This document shows, in pieces, positions 9,391 to 17,528 of a DNA stretch of 64,000 nt. Source of the DNA: Myxococcota bacterium (GTDB lineage: Bacteria; Myxococcota_A; UBA9160; UBA4427); contig JANQEL010000151.1 of NCBI GenBank assembly GCA_028278345.1, positions 18,375-82,374 of the forward strand. The letters are read 5' to 3'. Made by a program: the position numbers and the translations under genes. The notes below the pieces were generated by a model. That model saw only the letters and a list, made by a program, of their open reading frames with translations. It did not search any database and was not told the origin of the DNA. The first letter of the stretch is position 1; each line of letters begins with the position of its first letter.

Positions 9391-9772
9391 AGTTTACGAC
9401 GTCGGTGTAACTGAGAACGCCCACCACCTCGCGATCCTGCATCACCGGGGCACTGCGCACCCCCGTCATCCGCATCAGGTTCACGCAATCGGGGATGCGC
9501 AGATAGTCGGGCAGGCTCACGACGGGTGAGGTCATCACTTCGCTGACGACGAGCTCATCGAGGATCTCCGGTCCGGCATCGCCGAGCAGCTGCACGATGT
9601 CCTTGACCGAGACGATGCCGAGGCTACGCCCGGTTTCGGGCGCCGGAATGAGCAGACAGTGGATCTTCAGCTCGACCATCCGCTTGAGCGCTTCCAACAC
9701 GCTCGCTTCGGAGTCGCAGGTTTCGAGCTTGGTGCTCATGAGGTCTCGTGCGGTGAGTTCCTGGAACTGCAT
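9371..9772 (-). CDS. CBS-domain protein (two tandem CBS motifs)
   Basis: This 133-residue cytoplasmic protein is made only of a CBS pair: motif one from LTARDLMSTKLETC to about residue 65, motif two from VVSEVMTSPVVSLPDY to the C-terminus (GVRSAPVMQDREVVGVLSY). Such pairs bind adenine nucleotides and act as energy or nucleotide sensors for a partner protein. With no fused enzyme, the target is unknown. I start at the ATG at 9772; the frame runs on upstream but there it is antisense-like sequence inside the FapA gene. The spacing to the upstream FapA-family gene is 38 bases, so they may be cotranscribed. Confidence 0.9.
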   Translation of the reverse strand: MQFQELTARDLMSTKLETCDSEASVLEALKRMVELKIHCLLIPAPETGRSLGIVSVKDIVQLLGDAGPEILDELVVSEVMTSPVVSLPDYLRIPDCVNLMRMTGVRSAPVMQDREVVGVLSYTDVVNWIARNT

Positions 9773-9810
9773 GGGTATCGATCCTGTCTGGCGGGTGGAG
9801 GGTCGCGCTC

Positions 9811-11145
9811 TCAGAGTGATCCGACGGTGATGCGTTTCGTTTCCGGGTCGAAGGTGAAGCGGGTTGCGCGAGTCGGAGCGTCGATGTCGAGTCGGCGGCT
9901 GCCGAAGCGAACCTGAACGCCCACGTTCACGGTGCCCAGCACGTGGATCTCGGCCACCTTCATCAGCTCGCGGCGCTTTGCAGCGCGTTCTCGCGTCGTC
10001 TCCGAGGCCTTCGTGTCGATGGCGACCTGGGCACGGGCGCGCTTGCCCCCCTTCTTGCGGGAGTGACGCTCCGAACCGCCATCCTGCTTGCCGCGGGAGA
10101 CCTTTCGCCGCTCTTTGTCGAGCGCAGCGTTCCGATGGGCTTCTTCGCGAGGAGACGTGAAGGGTTCGGCTACGCGAAGCCGGGTGCCGGCGCCGTCGGG
10201 TGCGCCGGCATCCTGGGTGCGGATCAGGGTCTCGACGACAGTCGTTCCGCCGCGCAAGCGCTTGCCGACTTCGCAAACCCGGGAGTTGACCTCGTTCCCC
10301 ACGCTGTCGGTGACGAACATCGCGCGGCCGCCCGCGCGCAGCTTCGCCATCTGGGCGTGGTGGACGATCAGGTCGCCACCGACGTCGATGGATCCCGAAT
10401 CGCCGGCCGTGATGCCGCGCGCCACCTGGAGGTTGCCTCCAGCGCACACGCGCCCACCGAAAACGGCGCCCTTGATCTCGACGTCGCCCCTGGCCTGGAT
10501 CTCGAAGTTGGCGTTCAGGTTGCCCGTCACCGTGAGGCTGCCGTCGGTTTCGAGGTTGCCCGATCGCATGTCGACGTCGCCGCCGTGCTCGACGTGTTCG
10601 AGCACATCGACCTGATTCCCATTCTTGAAGAGCAGCGCCCCGGAGCGCTTCGCGACCAGTCGTCCTTCGTTGGTGAGTTCGACGCCGTCGCCGACGACGG
10701 CGCTCATCTCCTTGCCCGGTGTCGGCTGGAGTTCGCTTCCGTCGACCCCCTTGCCCGAGCGGCCCTCGGTTGGCGGACGCACGAAGCCGAGGTCCGCCCC
10801 TTCGCTCACGCGCGTCAGCGTGCTGCGTTCGAACCAGTCGACGCTGCCGTCGGCCCGGCGGCTGAAGGCCAGGGGCCCGACCTCGACGTCGAGTTCGATG
10901 CCGCCGTCCTTGCCCGCGCGCGGTGGCTTGCCCTTCGCGATCACCTGTTCGGGGGCTTCGAAGCTCTCGTCGTGGATCCGGCTTTCGATCGTCTGCTTCA
11001 CCCGTTCGTCGATGCCGAAAACGACCTCGGCTTCGACGAGCGCACAGGCGACGGCATCCCGCTCGAGCGCTTCACCCGCCACCACGCGAATCAGCGCTTC
11101 GAGCGTGTCGTTCTGGATCTCGACCTGGATGCGTTCCTCGGCCAT
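9811..11145 (-). CDS. FapA-family (DUF342) beta-solenoid protein
   Basis: This protein has 444 residues. The central part is a polymer-like repeat with regularly spaced glycines (GDVDMRSGNL, GSLTVTGNLN, GDVEIKGAVF, GSIDVGGDLI) typical of the FapA C-terminal right-handed beta-helix. The N-terminal 160 residues resemble the FapA N domain. A basic insert of about 60 residues (ERRKVSRGK, RHSRKKGGKRARA) interrupts the C-terminal region and is unlike the usual coiled coil there. FapA proteins are linked to flagellar or pilus placement and kinase control in some bacteria; no such genes lie nearby. I prefer the ATG at 11145 (AGGGAA upstream) to one 19 codons earlier. Confidence 0.85.
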   Translation of the reverse strand: MAEERIQVEIQNDTLEALIRVVAGEALERDAVACALVEAEVVFGIDERVKQTIESRIHDESFEAPEQVIAKGKPPRAGKDGGIELDVEVGPLAFSRRADGSVDWFERSTLTRVSEGADLGFVRPPTEGRSGKGVDGSELQPTPGKEMSAVVGDGVELTNEGRLVAKRSGALLFKNGNQVDVLEHVEHGGDVDMRSGNLETDGSLTVTGNLNANFEIQARGDVEIKGAVFGGRVCAGGNLQVARGITAGDSGSIDVGGDLIVHHAQMAKLRAGGRAMFVTDSVGNEVNSRVCEVGKRLRGGTTVVETLIRTQDAGAPDGAGTRLRVAEPFTSPREEAHRNAALDKERRKVSRGKQDGGSERHSRKKGGKRARAQVAIDTKASETTRERAAKRRELMKVAEIHVLGTVNVGVQVRFGSRRLDIDAPTRATRFTFDPETKRITVGSL

Positions 11146-11353
11146 CCGTTCCCTGCGGCGTGGTTGCGCACGATCGATGGGTCGTTGCGCGGTGATTGCC
11201 ATGTGACTGCAGGTTTCTCATCGGACTGTCCGGCCCGATGCTGGAGGCCGCGGGCAGGACCCCTCAATGGGCTTGAGATCCCGGGCCGTTCTCTCGATGT
11301 AACGAGGACCCCGGTGCGCCCCAGTGCGCGCGCTTCTCCACGAGGAGACCCCG

Positions 11354-12370
11354 ATGGAACGCCTCACCTGTGCTCGCGTGGCTACGCGACTGTCTGTCTT
11401 CCTGATCCCGCTGTTGCTCGCTGTGTCCTTCGCGCACACCGCCCTGGCGGGATCCTTCTCTGCCGCGGACGTCTACCGCGAGTCGTCGCCTTCGGTCGTG
11501 CTGATCTTCGGCTACGACGGGAACGGAGCCGGCAGCGCCGGTACCGGTTCGATCGTGACCGACCAGGGTCTGATTCTCACCAACAACCACGTGATCCAGG
11601 GCGATGGCGCTCGCAAGCCCTTCCCGAAGATCACGGTCTACTTCAAACCCGAGAAGATCACGGGCAATACGAAGCGCGATCTCAAGGGGGGTATGCGTGC
11701 GCGCGTGGTTGCACGCGATGCCTCGCTCGATCTCGCTCTGCTCAAGGTCGACGGTCTGCCGGGCCGCGCAGAAGTCATCGGGTTCGGCGATTCCGAGAAC
11801 GTCGAGATCGGATCCCAGGTCGCAGCGATCGGTCATCCCGGTGGCGGCGGTCTGTGGACGCTGACCACGGGCACGATCTCGAGTACCCGCACCGATGGAA
11901 AGCGCCAGATCTTCCAGACCGATACCGCGATCAACCCCGGCAACTCGGGGGGGCCGCTGCTGGATCACGGCGGCAACCTGATCGGCGTGAACACCTACGT
12001 GAAGCGGGTGAACAAGCAGGGCCTTCCGCTGGAAGGGCTCAACTACTCGCTGCGCAGTTCACTCGCGCGTCGCTGGCTCGAAGGCCTCGGAGTCGAGGTC
12101 GCCGAGGCGTCCGTACCGGCCGCGATCGACGAGGCGCCGCAAGCCGCGAAGGCACCGACGCGCAAGCGCGCGCGCGAAGGCGCGCGCCCCTTCAAGACGA
12201 AGCGCGGTGCGAAGGCCTACGGCGTGCCGAACGCGTCCTTCGATCTCGAAGAATCCCTCGCCCAGGAGATCGCTCGCGCGAAGCAGAACGCGGGCAACGC
12301 TTTCGACGAGCTGGATTCCGAACTCGGATCCGACGGACGCGAGATGGACTGGGATCTCGAGGACTTCTAG
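11354..12370 (+). CDS. HtrA/DegP-like trypsin-fold serine protease, no PDZ domain
   Basis: This 338-residue exported protease has a signal peptide (MERLTCARVATR, hydrophobic core, cleavage near TALA|GS around residue 32). The chymotrypsin-fold domain shows the catalytic triad in order: His in TNNHVIQ, Asp in ASLDLALLKV and Ser in NPGNSGGPLL. HtrA proteases normally carry one or two PDZ domains after this. Here there is instead a short helical linker, a Lys/Arg-rich stretch (TRKRAREGARPFKTKR) and an acidic tail ending DWDLEDF. I use the ATG at 11354 because GAGGAG lies 6 bases ahead. It probably acts in envelope protein quality control, but without PDZ its regulation must differ. Confidence 0.88.
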   Translation: MERLTCARVATRLSVFLIPLLLAVSFAHTALAGSFSAADVYRESSPSVVLIFGYDGNGAGSAGTGSIVTDQGLILTNNHVIQGDGARKPFPKITVYFKPEKITGNTKRDLKGGMRARVVARDASLDLALLKVDGLPGRAEVIGFGDSENVEIGSQVAAIGHPGGGGLWTLTTGTISSTRTDGKRQIFQTDTAINPGNSGGPLLDHGGNLIGVNTYVKRVNKQGLPLEGLNYSLRSSLARRWLEGLGVEVAEASVPAAIDEAPQAAKAPTRKRAREGARPFKTKRGAKAYGVPNASFDLEESLAQEIARAKQNAGNAFDELDSELGSDGREMDWDLEDF

Positions 12371-12418
12371 CGAGGAGTCTTCGACCGGCTCGCGCCCTGG
12401 GCCGCTATCCTGGCTTCG

Positions 12419-14086
12419 ATGTCCGCAGATGCGAAGGACGGCGAAGCTTCGTCGCGAGACACGGGTCGCGTGCTCGGCCGATCGGCGTGGGGCGTCATCG
12501 CGGGCGCAAGCCTCGCTCTGGGATGGCTGGCGGCGAGCTTCGTTACCCGCGGCCGCATCAATCACGACGAGGGTTGGGCCCTCTACGCGGCCCAGCGTCT
12601 GCTCGAAGGTGAGCTGCCCTACCGCGACTTCCCCTTCTATCAGGCGCCATTGCTGGCGATCGTCCATGCGCCCGCCCAGTGGCTCTGGCCCGGGGTCGAA
12701 ACCGGTCGCTGGGCTTCCTTCGTACTGAGTGCGATTACCTGCGCGCTCGCGATTCGCCTGGCGCATGAGCGCGGGCGTTGGATCGCGCCCGCGATCGCGT
12801 TCGTCGGGCTCGCGAGTACCCCGCTCGGGCTCTGGAGCCTGGTGACCACGCGCACGGAACCCTTGAGCGCGCTCTTCCTCACGCTGGCGGTGGTGGCGAT
12901 CACCCGCGAGCGGACGACGGCGGCCACCGTGGGGTGTGCAGTGCTCGCCGCCGTACTCGCCGTGGCCGCGCGGGTCAGTGTGGCGCCCGCTGCGTTGTTC
13001 GTCGCGGGCTACGCGCTCTATCGCCTGCACCGCGGATCCGCCCGGGCGGGAGAGGTGATGCGGGCGGTGGTGCCCGCGGGCCTCGCTGCGTTGGTGCTGG
13101 GGGCATTCACGTTGGCCGGTGGCTTCGCCCGCGCGTGGTTCTTCCTCGTGGACGTCCAGCGCGAGCGACACCTGCAGTTCGAGGCGCCGGCGGCCTTCGA
13201 TCTTTCGGCGTGGTTCGGCTCGCGCCTCGATCTCGTGCAGAGTCTGTACATCGAGTTCGGCCCCGCGGTTCTTCTCGCGCTCGTTGCGGTGTTCTTCTGG
13301 CCGCTTCGCGCGGGCTGGGAGGCTCGTCGCGGCAAGGTCGGCGAAGACACGCACGCACTCGCCCTCGTTTCGGGTGTCGTGTTGCTGGCCTTCCTGCCCC
13401 ATCTCGCGCCGCGGTACGTCTACCCCGTGTATTTCGTGGCGGTGCTCCCGCTTGCACTCGTGGTGTTCGGGTGGTCGGCCGCGCGAATCCACGAGGGCAC
13501 CGTGCGGCGCTTCGCGAACCCCCTGCCGAGCCACGCAGCGCTCCTGTGTGCGCTGGTGGCGTTGACCGTGTTGCAGTGGATGCGCTTCGAGGGCCAGCAG
13601 CGGCTTTGGCAATCTCCGGATCCCAGCGACCTCGACCTGCTGCGAGCCGCGGCTCGAGTGATCGAGGCCGAGGTCGGGCCCGAAGAGCGGCTGCTGACCT
13701 TCGATACCTACCTCGCAGTCGAAGCTCAGAGGCGTGTGCCGCGGGGTTTCGAGATGAGCGTCTTCAGCTGGTTTCCGCGTCGCTCCACCGAGGATTCCGA
13801 AGCGCTCGGTCTGCTCACGAACGAGAAGCTGGGCGCTGCGTTCACGTTGCCCGACGTGCGCGCCCTGGCACTCTCCGATCAGGCGCTCGGCATCCTGGTG
13901 CATCGAGGCCACTTTGGTTTCCAACCGAGGCGCATCGTGGACGTGCGCGAACTCGAGAGCGCCCTACCCCTGCTGCACGACTTCGAGCTGGTACAGCACT
14001 TCCGTCGCGTGGGTCAGCAGCGCGCGCCGCTCTACCTCTTCACGCGGCGAAACCACCCGACGGCCGGCAACGCTCTGCCGAAATGA
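12419..14086 (+). CDS. Membrane glycosyltransferase-like protein (GT-C fold, GT39/ArnT type)
   Basis: This 555-residue protein has about 10-11 transmembrane segments. After the first segment comes NHDEGW (Asp50-Glu51), the acidic motif that sits on the first extracytoplasmic loop of GT-C enzymes using polyprenyl-phosphate sugars. It is followed by the family-typical YAAQRLLEGELPYRDF. The C-terminal third (about 420-555) is soluble and probably periplasmic. The acceptor cannot be told from sequence. It starts 48 bases after the protease gene on the same strand and ends at a strong bidirectional terminator, so the two may share a transcript. Confidence 0.8.
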   Translation: MSADAKDGEASSRDTGRVLGRSAWGVIAGASLALGWLAASFVTRGRINHDEGWALYAAQRLLEGELPYRDFPFYQAPLLAIVHAPAQWLWPGVETGRWASFVLSAITCALAIRLAHERGRWIAPAIAFVGLASTPLGLWSLVTTRTEPLSALFLTLAVVAITRERTTAATVGCAVLAAVLAVAARVSVAPAALFVAGYALYRLHRGSARAGEVMRAVVPAGLAALVLGAFTLAGGFARAWFFLVDVQRERHLQFEAPAAFDLSAWFGSRLDLVQSLYIEFGPAVLLALVAVFFWPLRAGWEARRGKVGEDTHALALVSGVVLLAFLPHLAPRYVYPVYFVAVLPLALVVFGWSAARIHEGTVRRFANPLPSHAALLCALVALTVLQWMRFEGQQRLWQSPDPSDLDLLRAAARVIEAEVGPEERLLTFDTYLAVEAQRRVPRGFEMSVFSWFPRRSTEDSEALGLLTNEKLGAAFTLPDVRALALSDQALGILVHRGHFGFQPRRIVDVRELESALPLLHDFELVQHFRRVGQQRAPLYLFTRRNHPTAGNALPK

Positions 14087-14087
14087 A

Positions 14088-14117
14088 AAGGGCCCCGTCC
14101 GCAAGGACGAGGCCCTT
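14088..14117. terminator. Bidirectional intrinsic terminator
   Basis: A 13-base stem with one mismatch (arms 14088-14100 and 14105-14117) is closed by a GCAA tetraloop. Read on the minus strand it is followed by TTTT, so it should stop LPP20 transcription. Read on the plus strand it follows directly after the TGA of the GT39 gene and ends in CTTCTTCG. This is the clearest terminator in the window. Confidence 0.8.
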
Positions 14118-14142
14118 CTTCGATTGCGACGGTCTCTTCGAT

Positions 14143-14739
14143 CTACTCGTCGTCGAGATCCGCGAATGCCGCCTCGGCGCGCTCGGTGATGGCCTGGCGC
14201 ACACCCTCAGAGAGACGCTTCATGCCCGAGACCGATTCCTCGAAGCGCTCGACGTCGAGCACCATCAGCGTGTAGTACGTACCGCTGTTCGAGATCCACG
14301 TATCCTGAATCTCGGTGCCGGTGAGCGAGATGTCGGTGATCTGCTTGCTGACGTCGATCACGTGCTGCTCGTCGTTGGCTGCGCTGCCGAGTTCGCCTCC
14401 ACCCGCGGTGGTGGCCTGGTAGTCCTTGAGCATCGAGCGAACCTTCACGCCGAGGCTGCGCGCGATCTCGGTGCGACCCCGCGCCATCGCGGCGGTGCGG
14501 GCCAGCGAGATGTTGCTGCTGCCCTTGAACGATCCCACCCCGCAGAGCTTCGAAGCGTCGGGATGGCCCACGTAGCTGCGGCAGCCTTCGACCACCCAGT
14601 CGGGGGCGCCCGCGAACTCGTTGGGCATGGTGTCGCGGGGGTCGCCGCTACTCGCACAGCCGAATGCGATGACGGTCATCGTAAGGCCGAGGGCGAGAAG
14701 AACTCGATCGAAAGAAGTCGGAAGAATTGAACTTCGCAT
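14143..14739 (-). CDS. LPP20-family outer-membrane lipoprotein
   Basis: This 198-residue protein has a lipoprotein signal of about 28 residues (hydrophobic core LLALGLTMTVIAFGC). The Cys in AFGC is the lipidation site. The mature part matches the LPP20/FlgP-like domain: PDWVVEGC near the N-terminus, an LARTAAMARGRTEIAR helix, TEIQDTWIS and YTLMVLD. Related proteins are surface lipoproteins or flagellum-associated; no flagellar genes are present here. I start at the ATG at 14739, which has GGAG 6 bases upstream, instead of an earlier in-frame codon. Three cysteines follow the lipid Cys, two of them in VEGC and SKLC, and could form a disulfide. Confidence 0.85.
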   Translation of the reverse strand: MRSSILPTSFDRVLLALGLTMTVIAFGCASSGDPRDTMPNEFAGAPDWVVEGCRSYVGHPDASKLCGVGSFKGSSNISLARTAAMARGRTEIARSLGVKVRSMLKDYQATTAGGGELGSAANDEQHVIDVSKQITDISLTGTEIQDTWISNSGTYYTLMVLDVERFEESVSGMKRLSEGVRQAITERAEAAFADLDDE

Positions 14740-14819
14740 GATGGGCTCCAGATCCAAGGCCCGGATCGACGGGGATGGGGCCTGCGCGTTTCGCCAGCCA
14801 AGGGCGCGTTGCAGTAAGG

Positions 14820-14838
14820 GGCGACGCGAACCGTCGCC
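14820..14838. other. Hairpin in spacer between PilZ and LPP20 genes
   Basis: A perfect 7-base stem GGCGACG/CGTCGCC with a 5-base loop (CGAAC) lies in the 203-base spacer downstream of the PilZ gene and upstream of the LPP20 gene, both read on the minus strand. There is no T run, so it is a weak terminator candidate or a leader structure. Confidence 0.3.
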
Positions 14839-14942
14839 TCATGGCTACATCGGAACGCGGCCCGAAAAAGTGAAGAGCTGCGGCGGGATGGCGCACGCCC
14901 TGCTGCACACGCGTTGCGTGTCACCTACGCATGGCTGTGTGA

Positions 14943-16070
14943 TCAGCTTGCGTGTCGTTCGACGATTTCGGAAACGATCAGATCGGGCTGATCGTCGTCG
15001 CCGTCTTCGCGCTCGGCCTTCACGCCCAGGATCGGGAGCAGATTCACCATCTTTCGCAGATAGGCTTCGCTCTTCTCCGAAAGATTGAAGAATTCGAGAA
15101 CCAGCCCCGCTTCGCCGTCGTCGCGAGTGACGCGAGCGCTCACGACGAGGGGTTCGGCGCGCGAGCGCACATGCACGGCCACCTTGACCTCGTCGCCGGG
15201 TACCAGGGTCTCGTTGGGCTGGACGCGCATTCCCCCCACGCTGATGTCTCGGCACAACAGCACCCGCGTGGCTTCGTCGTCGACCGCCACGACGTGCTTG
15301 TCGTACTCGCCGCGCGGTTCGGTACGTCGCTCGGAGGCCTCGTCGCTCGCTTCCTCGGGCGTTTTCATCAGGTCGGCGCCCGAGGTCTCGAGTTTGGCGG
15401 GGCCGCCCTGGTAGTTCTCGTACACCTTTCGCAGACGTTTGCCCTGGGCGGGCTTCAGGTCGTGAAAGGCGCCCGCGATCACGCAGCTCGCCTCGCCCTG
15501 CGCTCCGGGGGCGCTGCGTAGGATTCTTCCCGGCAGGCTGAAACTCTTCCCGCAGGCGATCTCCTGGGGAAAGATCAGCTTGACCTTGCTTCCGCTCTTG
15601 AGTGCCTTGTCGGCCACCAGGCGAAAACCGTGCAGTGAGAGGTCGGCCAGGATCGCGTCACGGCGGAACAATCCGCTCTTGATCTGCACTTCTGCACCGA
15701 CGCTCACGCGCCCCTGACGGCGGCGTTCCGGACCGCGGTAGATGCAGTGGAGCACCAGCAGTCGCATGGCAGCGGCATGCACCGGGCGGGCGACGATGAA
15801 GTTGACTCCCTGTCGGCGCATCATGGAGCGCATGGTGCGCGAATCGTTGTCGACGACGACGATGCGGCGCGTCTTCTCTGTGGCCTCGTTGCCCTCGAAG
15901 TGGCCCATGCGCCGCTGGCTAGCGATCACCAGATCCCACTGCGTGCGCAGATCGATCTCCGTGGGCGCACCGGTGCGCTCGACGTAGGGCGTGCCGATAT
16001 CCGCCAGCAGATGGCGCACGTCGGCGAGATCGTCGTCGTGAACCAGCAGGAGTTTCGGTTCGGCACTCAC
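14943..16070 (-). CDS. Pseudo-receiver plus tandem PilZ domain protein, putative c-di-GMP effector
   Basis: This protein has 375 residues. The first 110 resemble a CheY-type receiver (LLLVHDDD acidic start), but the site that should hold the phosphorylated Asp reads WDLVIASQRR, so it cannot be phosphorylated there. Two PilZ domains follow. The first has RRRQGRVSVG and DLSLHGFRL, the second ERRTEPRGEY and DISVGGMRV; both keep the RxxxR and (D/N)xSxxG c-di-GMP contacts. The arrangement suggests a c-di-GMP-responsive protein with a protein-interaction receiver. I start at the GTG at 16070 with a purine-rich site ahead; upstream in-frame sequence looks non-coding. Confidence 0.87.
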   Translation of the reverse strand: MSAEPKLLLVHDDDLADVRHLLADIGTPYVERTGAPTEIDLRTQWDLVIASQRRMGHFEGNEATEKTRRIVVVDNDSRTMRSMMRRQGVNFIVARPVHAAAMRLLVLHCIYRGPERRRQGRVSVGAEVQIKSGLFRRDAILADLSLHGFRLVADKALKSGSKVKLIFPQEIACGKSFSLPGRILRSAPGAQGEASCVIAGAFHDLKPAQGKRLRKVYENYQGGPAKLETSGADLMKTPEEASDEASERRTEPRGEYDKHVVAVDDEATRVLLCRDISVGGMRVQPNETLVPGDEVKVAVHVRSRAEPLVVSARVTRDDGEAGLVLEFFNLSEKSEAYLRKMVNLLPILGVKAEREDGDDDQPDLIVSEIVERHAS

Positions 16071-16255
16071 CAGCGTCTCTTCATCCTCAGGCGCTGCGAA
16101 GGCGCAGCAGGGGCTCGGCTCGCGCTGTGCGAATCGGACGAACGTTCGGCGGGCTAAAGGCCCCCTCCGGTTTTCAGCGAGAAGCCCGGTGAGGGTTTTC
16201 CCTGCCCTCTGGCGGCCTTTCGTGTGGGCTTCGGGCATTCGATACGGTCCCCGCG

Positions 16256-16699
16256 ATGGCGCCCCAGGACAGCCGAGACCTATCGATCGAGCCGTGGTTC
16301 TCGATCCCCGAGGCCGAGCTCGGCGAGGCGGCGAGCCGCGCCCGCGGGCCGGGGGGGCAGCACGTCAACAAGACGAACACCCGCGTCACTCTGCGCTGGA
16401 ATGTTCGCGAGAGTGCGGCTCCGACGCCTCGGCAGCGCGAGCGTCTGCTCGAGAGCCTGGGCGCGCGGCTGACCGCGCAAGGCGAACTCGTCGTCCACAG
16501 CGACCGCACCCGCAGTCGCGCGCGCAATCGCGAGTACGCGCGTGAGCGAATTCGCGAGCTGGTCAGCAAAGCGCTTCACGAAGATCCCGAGCGACGTCCC
16601 ACACGCCCCACCCGCGCGTCGAAAGCGCGCACTCGGAAAATCAAGACCCAGCGAAGCGCGCTCAAGAAGATGCGCGGACGACCCGGCGAGTACGATTGA
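16256..16699 (+). CDS. arfB: ArfB (YaeJ) peptidyl-tRNA hydrolase, alternative ribosome rescue factor
   Basis: This 147-residue protein has the class I release-factor catalytic motif GGQ at residues 33-35 in GPGGQHVNKTNTRV. The C-terminal tail is long and strongly basic (RASKARTRKIKTQRSALKKM), which in ArfB inserts into the empty mRNA channel of stalled ribosomes. It hydrolyses the peptidyl-tRNA on ribosomes that lack a stop codon. The length and tail fit ArfB and not RF1/RF2, which have additional codon-recognition domains. It lies opposite the PilZ gene, with 185 bases between the two starts. Confidence 0.93.
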   Translation: MAPQDSRDLSIEPWFSIPEAELGEAASRARGPGGQHVNKTNTRVTLRWNVRESAAPTPRQRERLLESLGARLTAQGELVVHSDRTRSRARNREYARERIRELVSKALHEDPERRPTRPTRASKARTRKIKTQRSALKKMRGRPGEYD

Positions 16700-16836
16700 A
16701 CACGCGGGTGCTTGCCCGCGAACACGCAGTCATCTCGCTCCGAACGAACTTGTCGGGAACTCCTTCGAGTTGCGCGGCCACCCAGCCGTACGCGCGTGGC
16801 GCCCGTTCGTCGCCCGAAATCTGGGGTGTTCACGGC

Positions 16837-16877
16837 TTGAAATTCGAAGGTTGTCCCTATCGTTTCACGCGCGTGAA
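16837..16877 (+). promoter_or_regulatory. Putative promoter with 14-base palindromic operator
   Basis: TTGAAA (16837-16842) and TATCGT (16858-16863) resemble -35 and -10 boxes, with a short 15-base spacing. They are followed at once by the perfect palindrome TTCACGCGCGTGAA (16864-16877). It lies 74 bases upstream of the ATG of a small DNA-binding-like protein, so autoregulation is possible. The promoter call is by eye; the palindrome is certain. Confidence 0.4.
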
Positions 16878-16951
16878 TCGACGACTCAATGGCCGAACTG
16901 GATTCCGCGCGCAGAACCCTCGCGTGTGCGTTCGCGGCCTGGGAGAGATCG

Positions 16952-17254
16952 ATGGCGGCAAAGGCAAAGAAAGCGAAGAAGAAGGCGGCGGGTAGACGCC
17001 CCGCTACTCGCAAGGGTGCGAAGGCCAGGGCCGGCAAGGCGAAGAAGAAGATGGGCTGGGGCGGACGTCGACCCGGAGCCGGTCGTCCGAAGGGCAGCGG
17101 CAAGGGCCCGTCGCCGCATGCTCGGAAGAACCGCGTCGCCGTGATGTTCACCGACACCGAACTCGCGAAGCTGCGCGCGGTCGCCCGCAAGCAGCGCATC
17201 CCGGTCGCCACCGTGGCATACCGTTTGATCGAGAAGTCCCTCAAGCGCGCCTGA
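16952..17254 (+). CDS. Small basic protein: AT-hook-like N-terminus plus ribbon-helix-helix-like C-terminus
   Basis: This protein has 100 residues. The first 35 are nearly all Lys, Ala and Arg (AAKAKKAKKKAAGRR), like bacterial histone H1-type tails. Next comes WGGRRPGAGRPKGSGKG, with a GRP core like an AT-hook. The last 45 residues (NRVAVMFTDTELAKLRAVAR, ATVAYRLIEKSL) have the beta-strand plus two-helix pattern of ribbon-helix-helix DNA-binding proteins. It is probably a nucleoid-associated or regulatory DNA-binding protein. I start at the ATG at 16952, with GGGAGAG 4 bases upstream. A longer frame begins at 16889 without such a site. Confidence 0.75.
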   Translation: MAAKAKKAKKKAAGRRPATRKGAKARAGKAKKKMGWGGRRPGAGRPKGSGKGPSPHARKNRVAVMFTDTELAKLRAVARKQRIPVATVAYRLIEKSLKRA

Positions 17255-17346
17255 CCCGCTCTTGCGAGATCCAGGCGGTTTTCCCGCGATTCACCCTATT
17301 TGAGGGAACCAGGCGCGGGAATTTCCCGTCAAAGCCCCTGTTTCCG

Positions 17347-17364
17347 GGCTGCGGGAAAGCAGCC
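17347..17364. other. Hairpin in spacer between two small-protein genes
   Basis: A perfect 6-base stem GGCTGC/GCAGCC encloses GGGAAA, in the 274-base spacer upstream of the gene at 17529. The motif TTCCCG or CGGGAA recurs several times just before it (17280-17360). It may be a terminator for the preceding gene or a leader element. No U run follows. Confidence 0.3.
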
Positions 17365-17528
17365 TTGCAAGTAGACTCCCGCGCCCCGCTGGGACCCGAA
17401 CGTTTCTCCGCGCGTGACCTCCCGCGCGGCTCCCCCGCCCGAAACGCTCCCCCGCGACCCACAGTGTCAACGCCGAGCCCTTTCGCACAGGCGGCGCCCC
17501 GGTGCGGGCGAACTCGAGGAAGTTGCAT

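Noticed and set aside
9943..12612. A very long plus-strand open frame (nearly 900 codons) antisense to the FapA gene and continuing through the protease gene
   Set aside because: Its translation has no domain, is full of Arg, Ala and Gly as expected for a shadow frame at high GC, and it crosses genes with clear catalytic motifs on the correct frames.
12059..13924. A long minus-strand open frame opposite the GT39-type gene
   Set aside because: It is low-complexity, charged shadow sequence; the plus strand has membrane helices and the DE motif.
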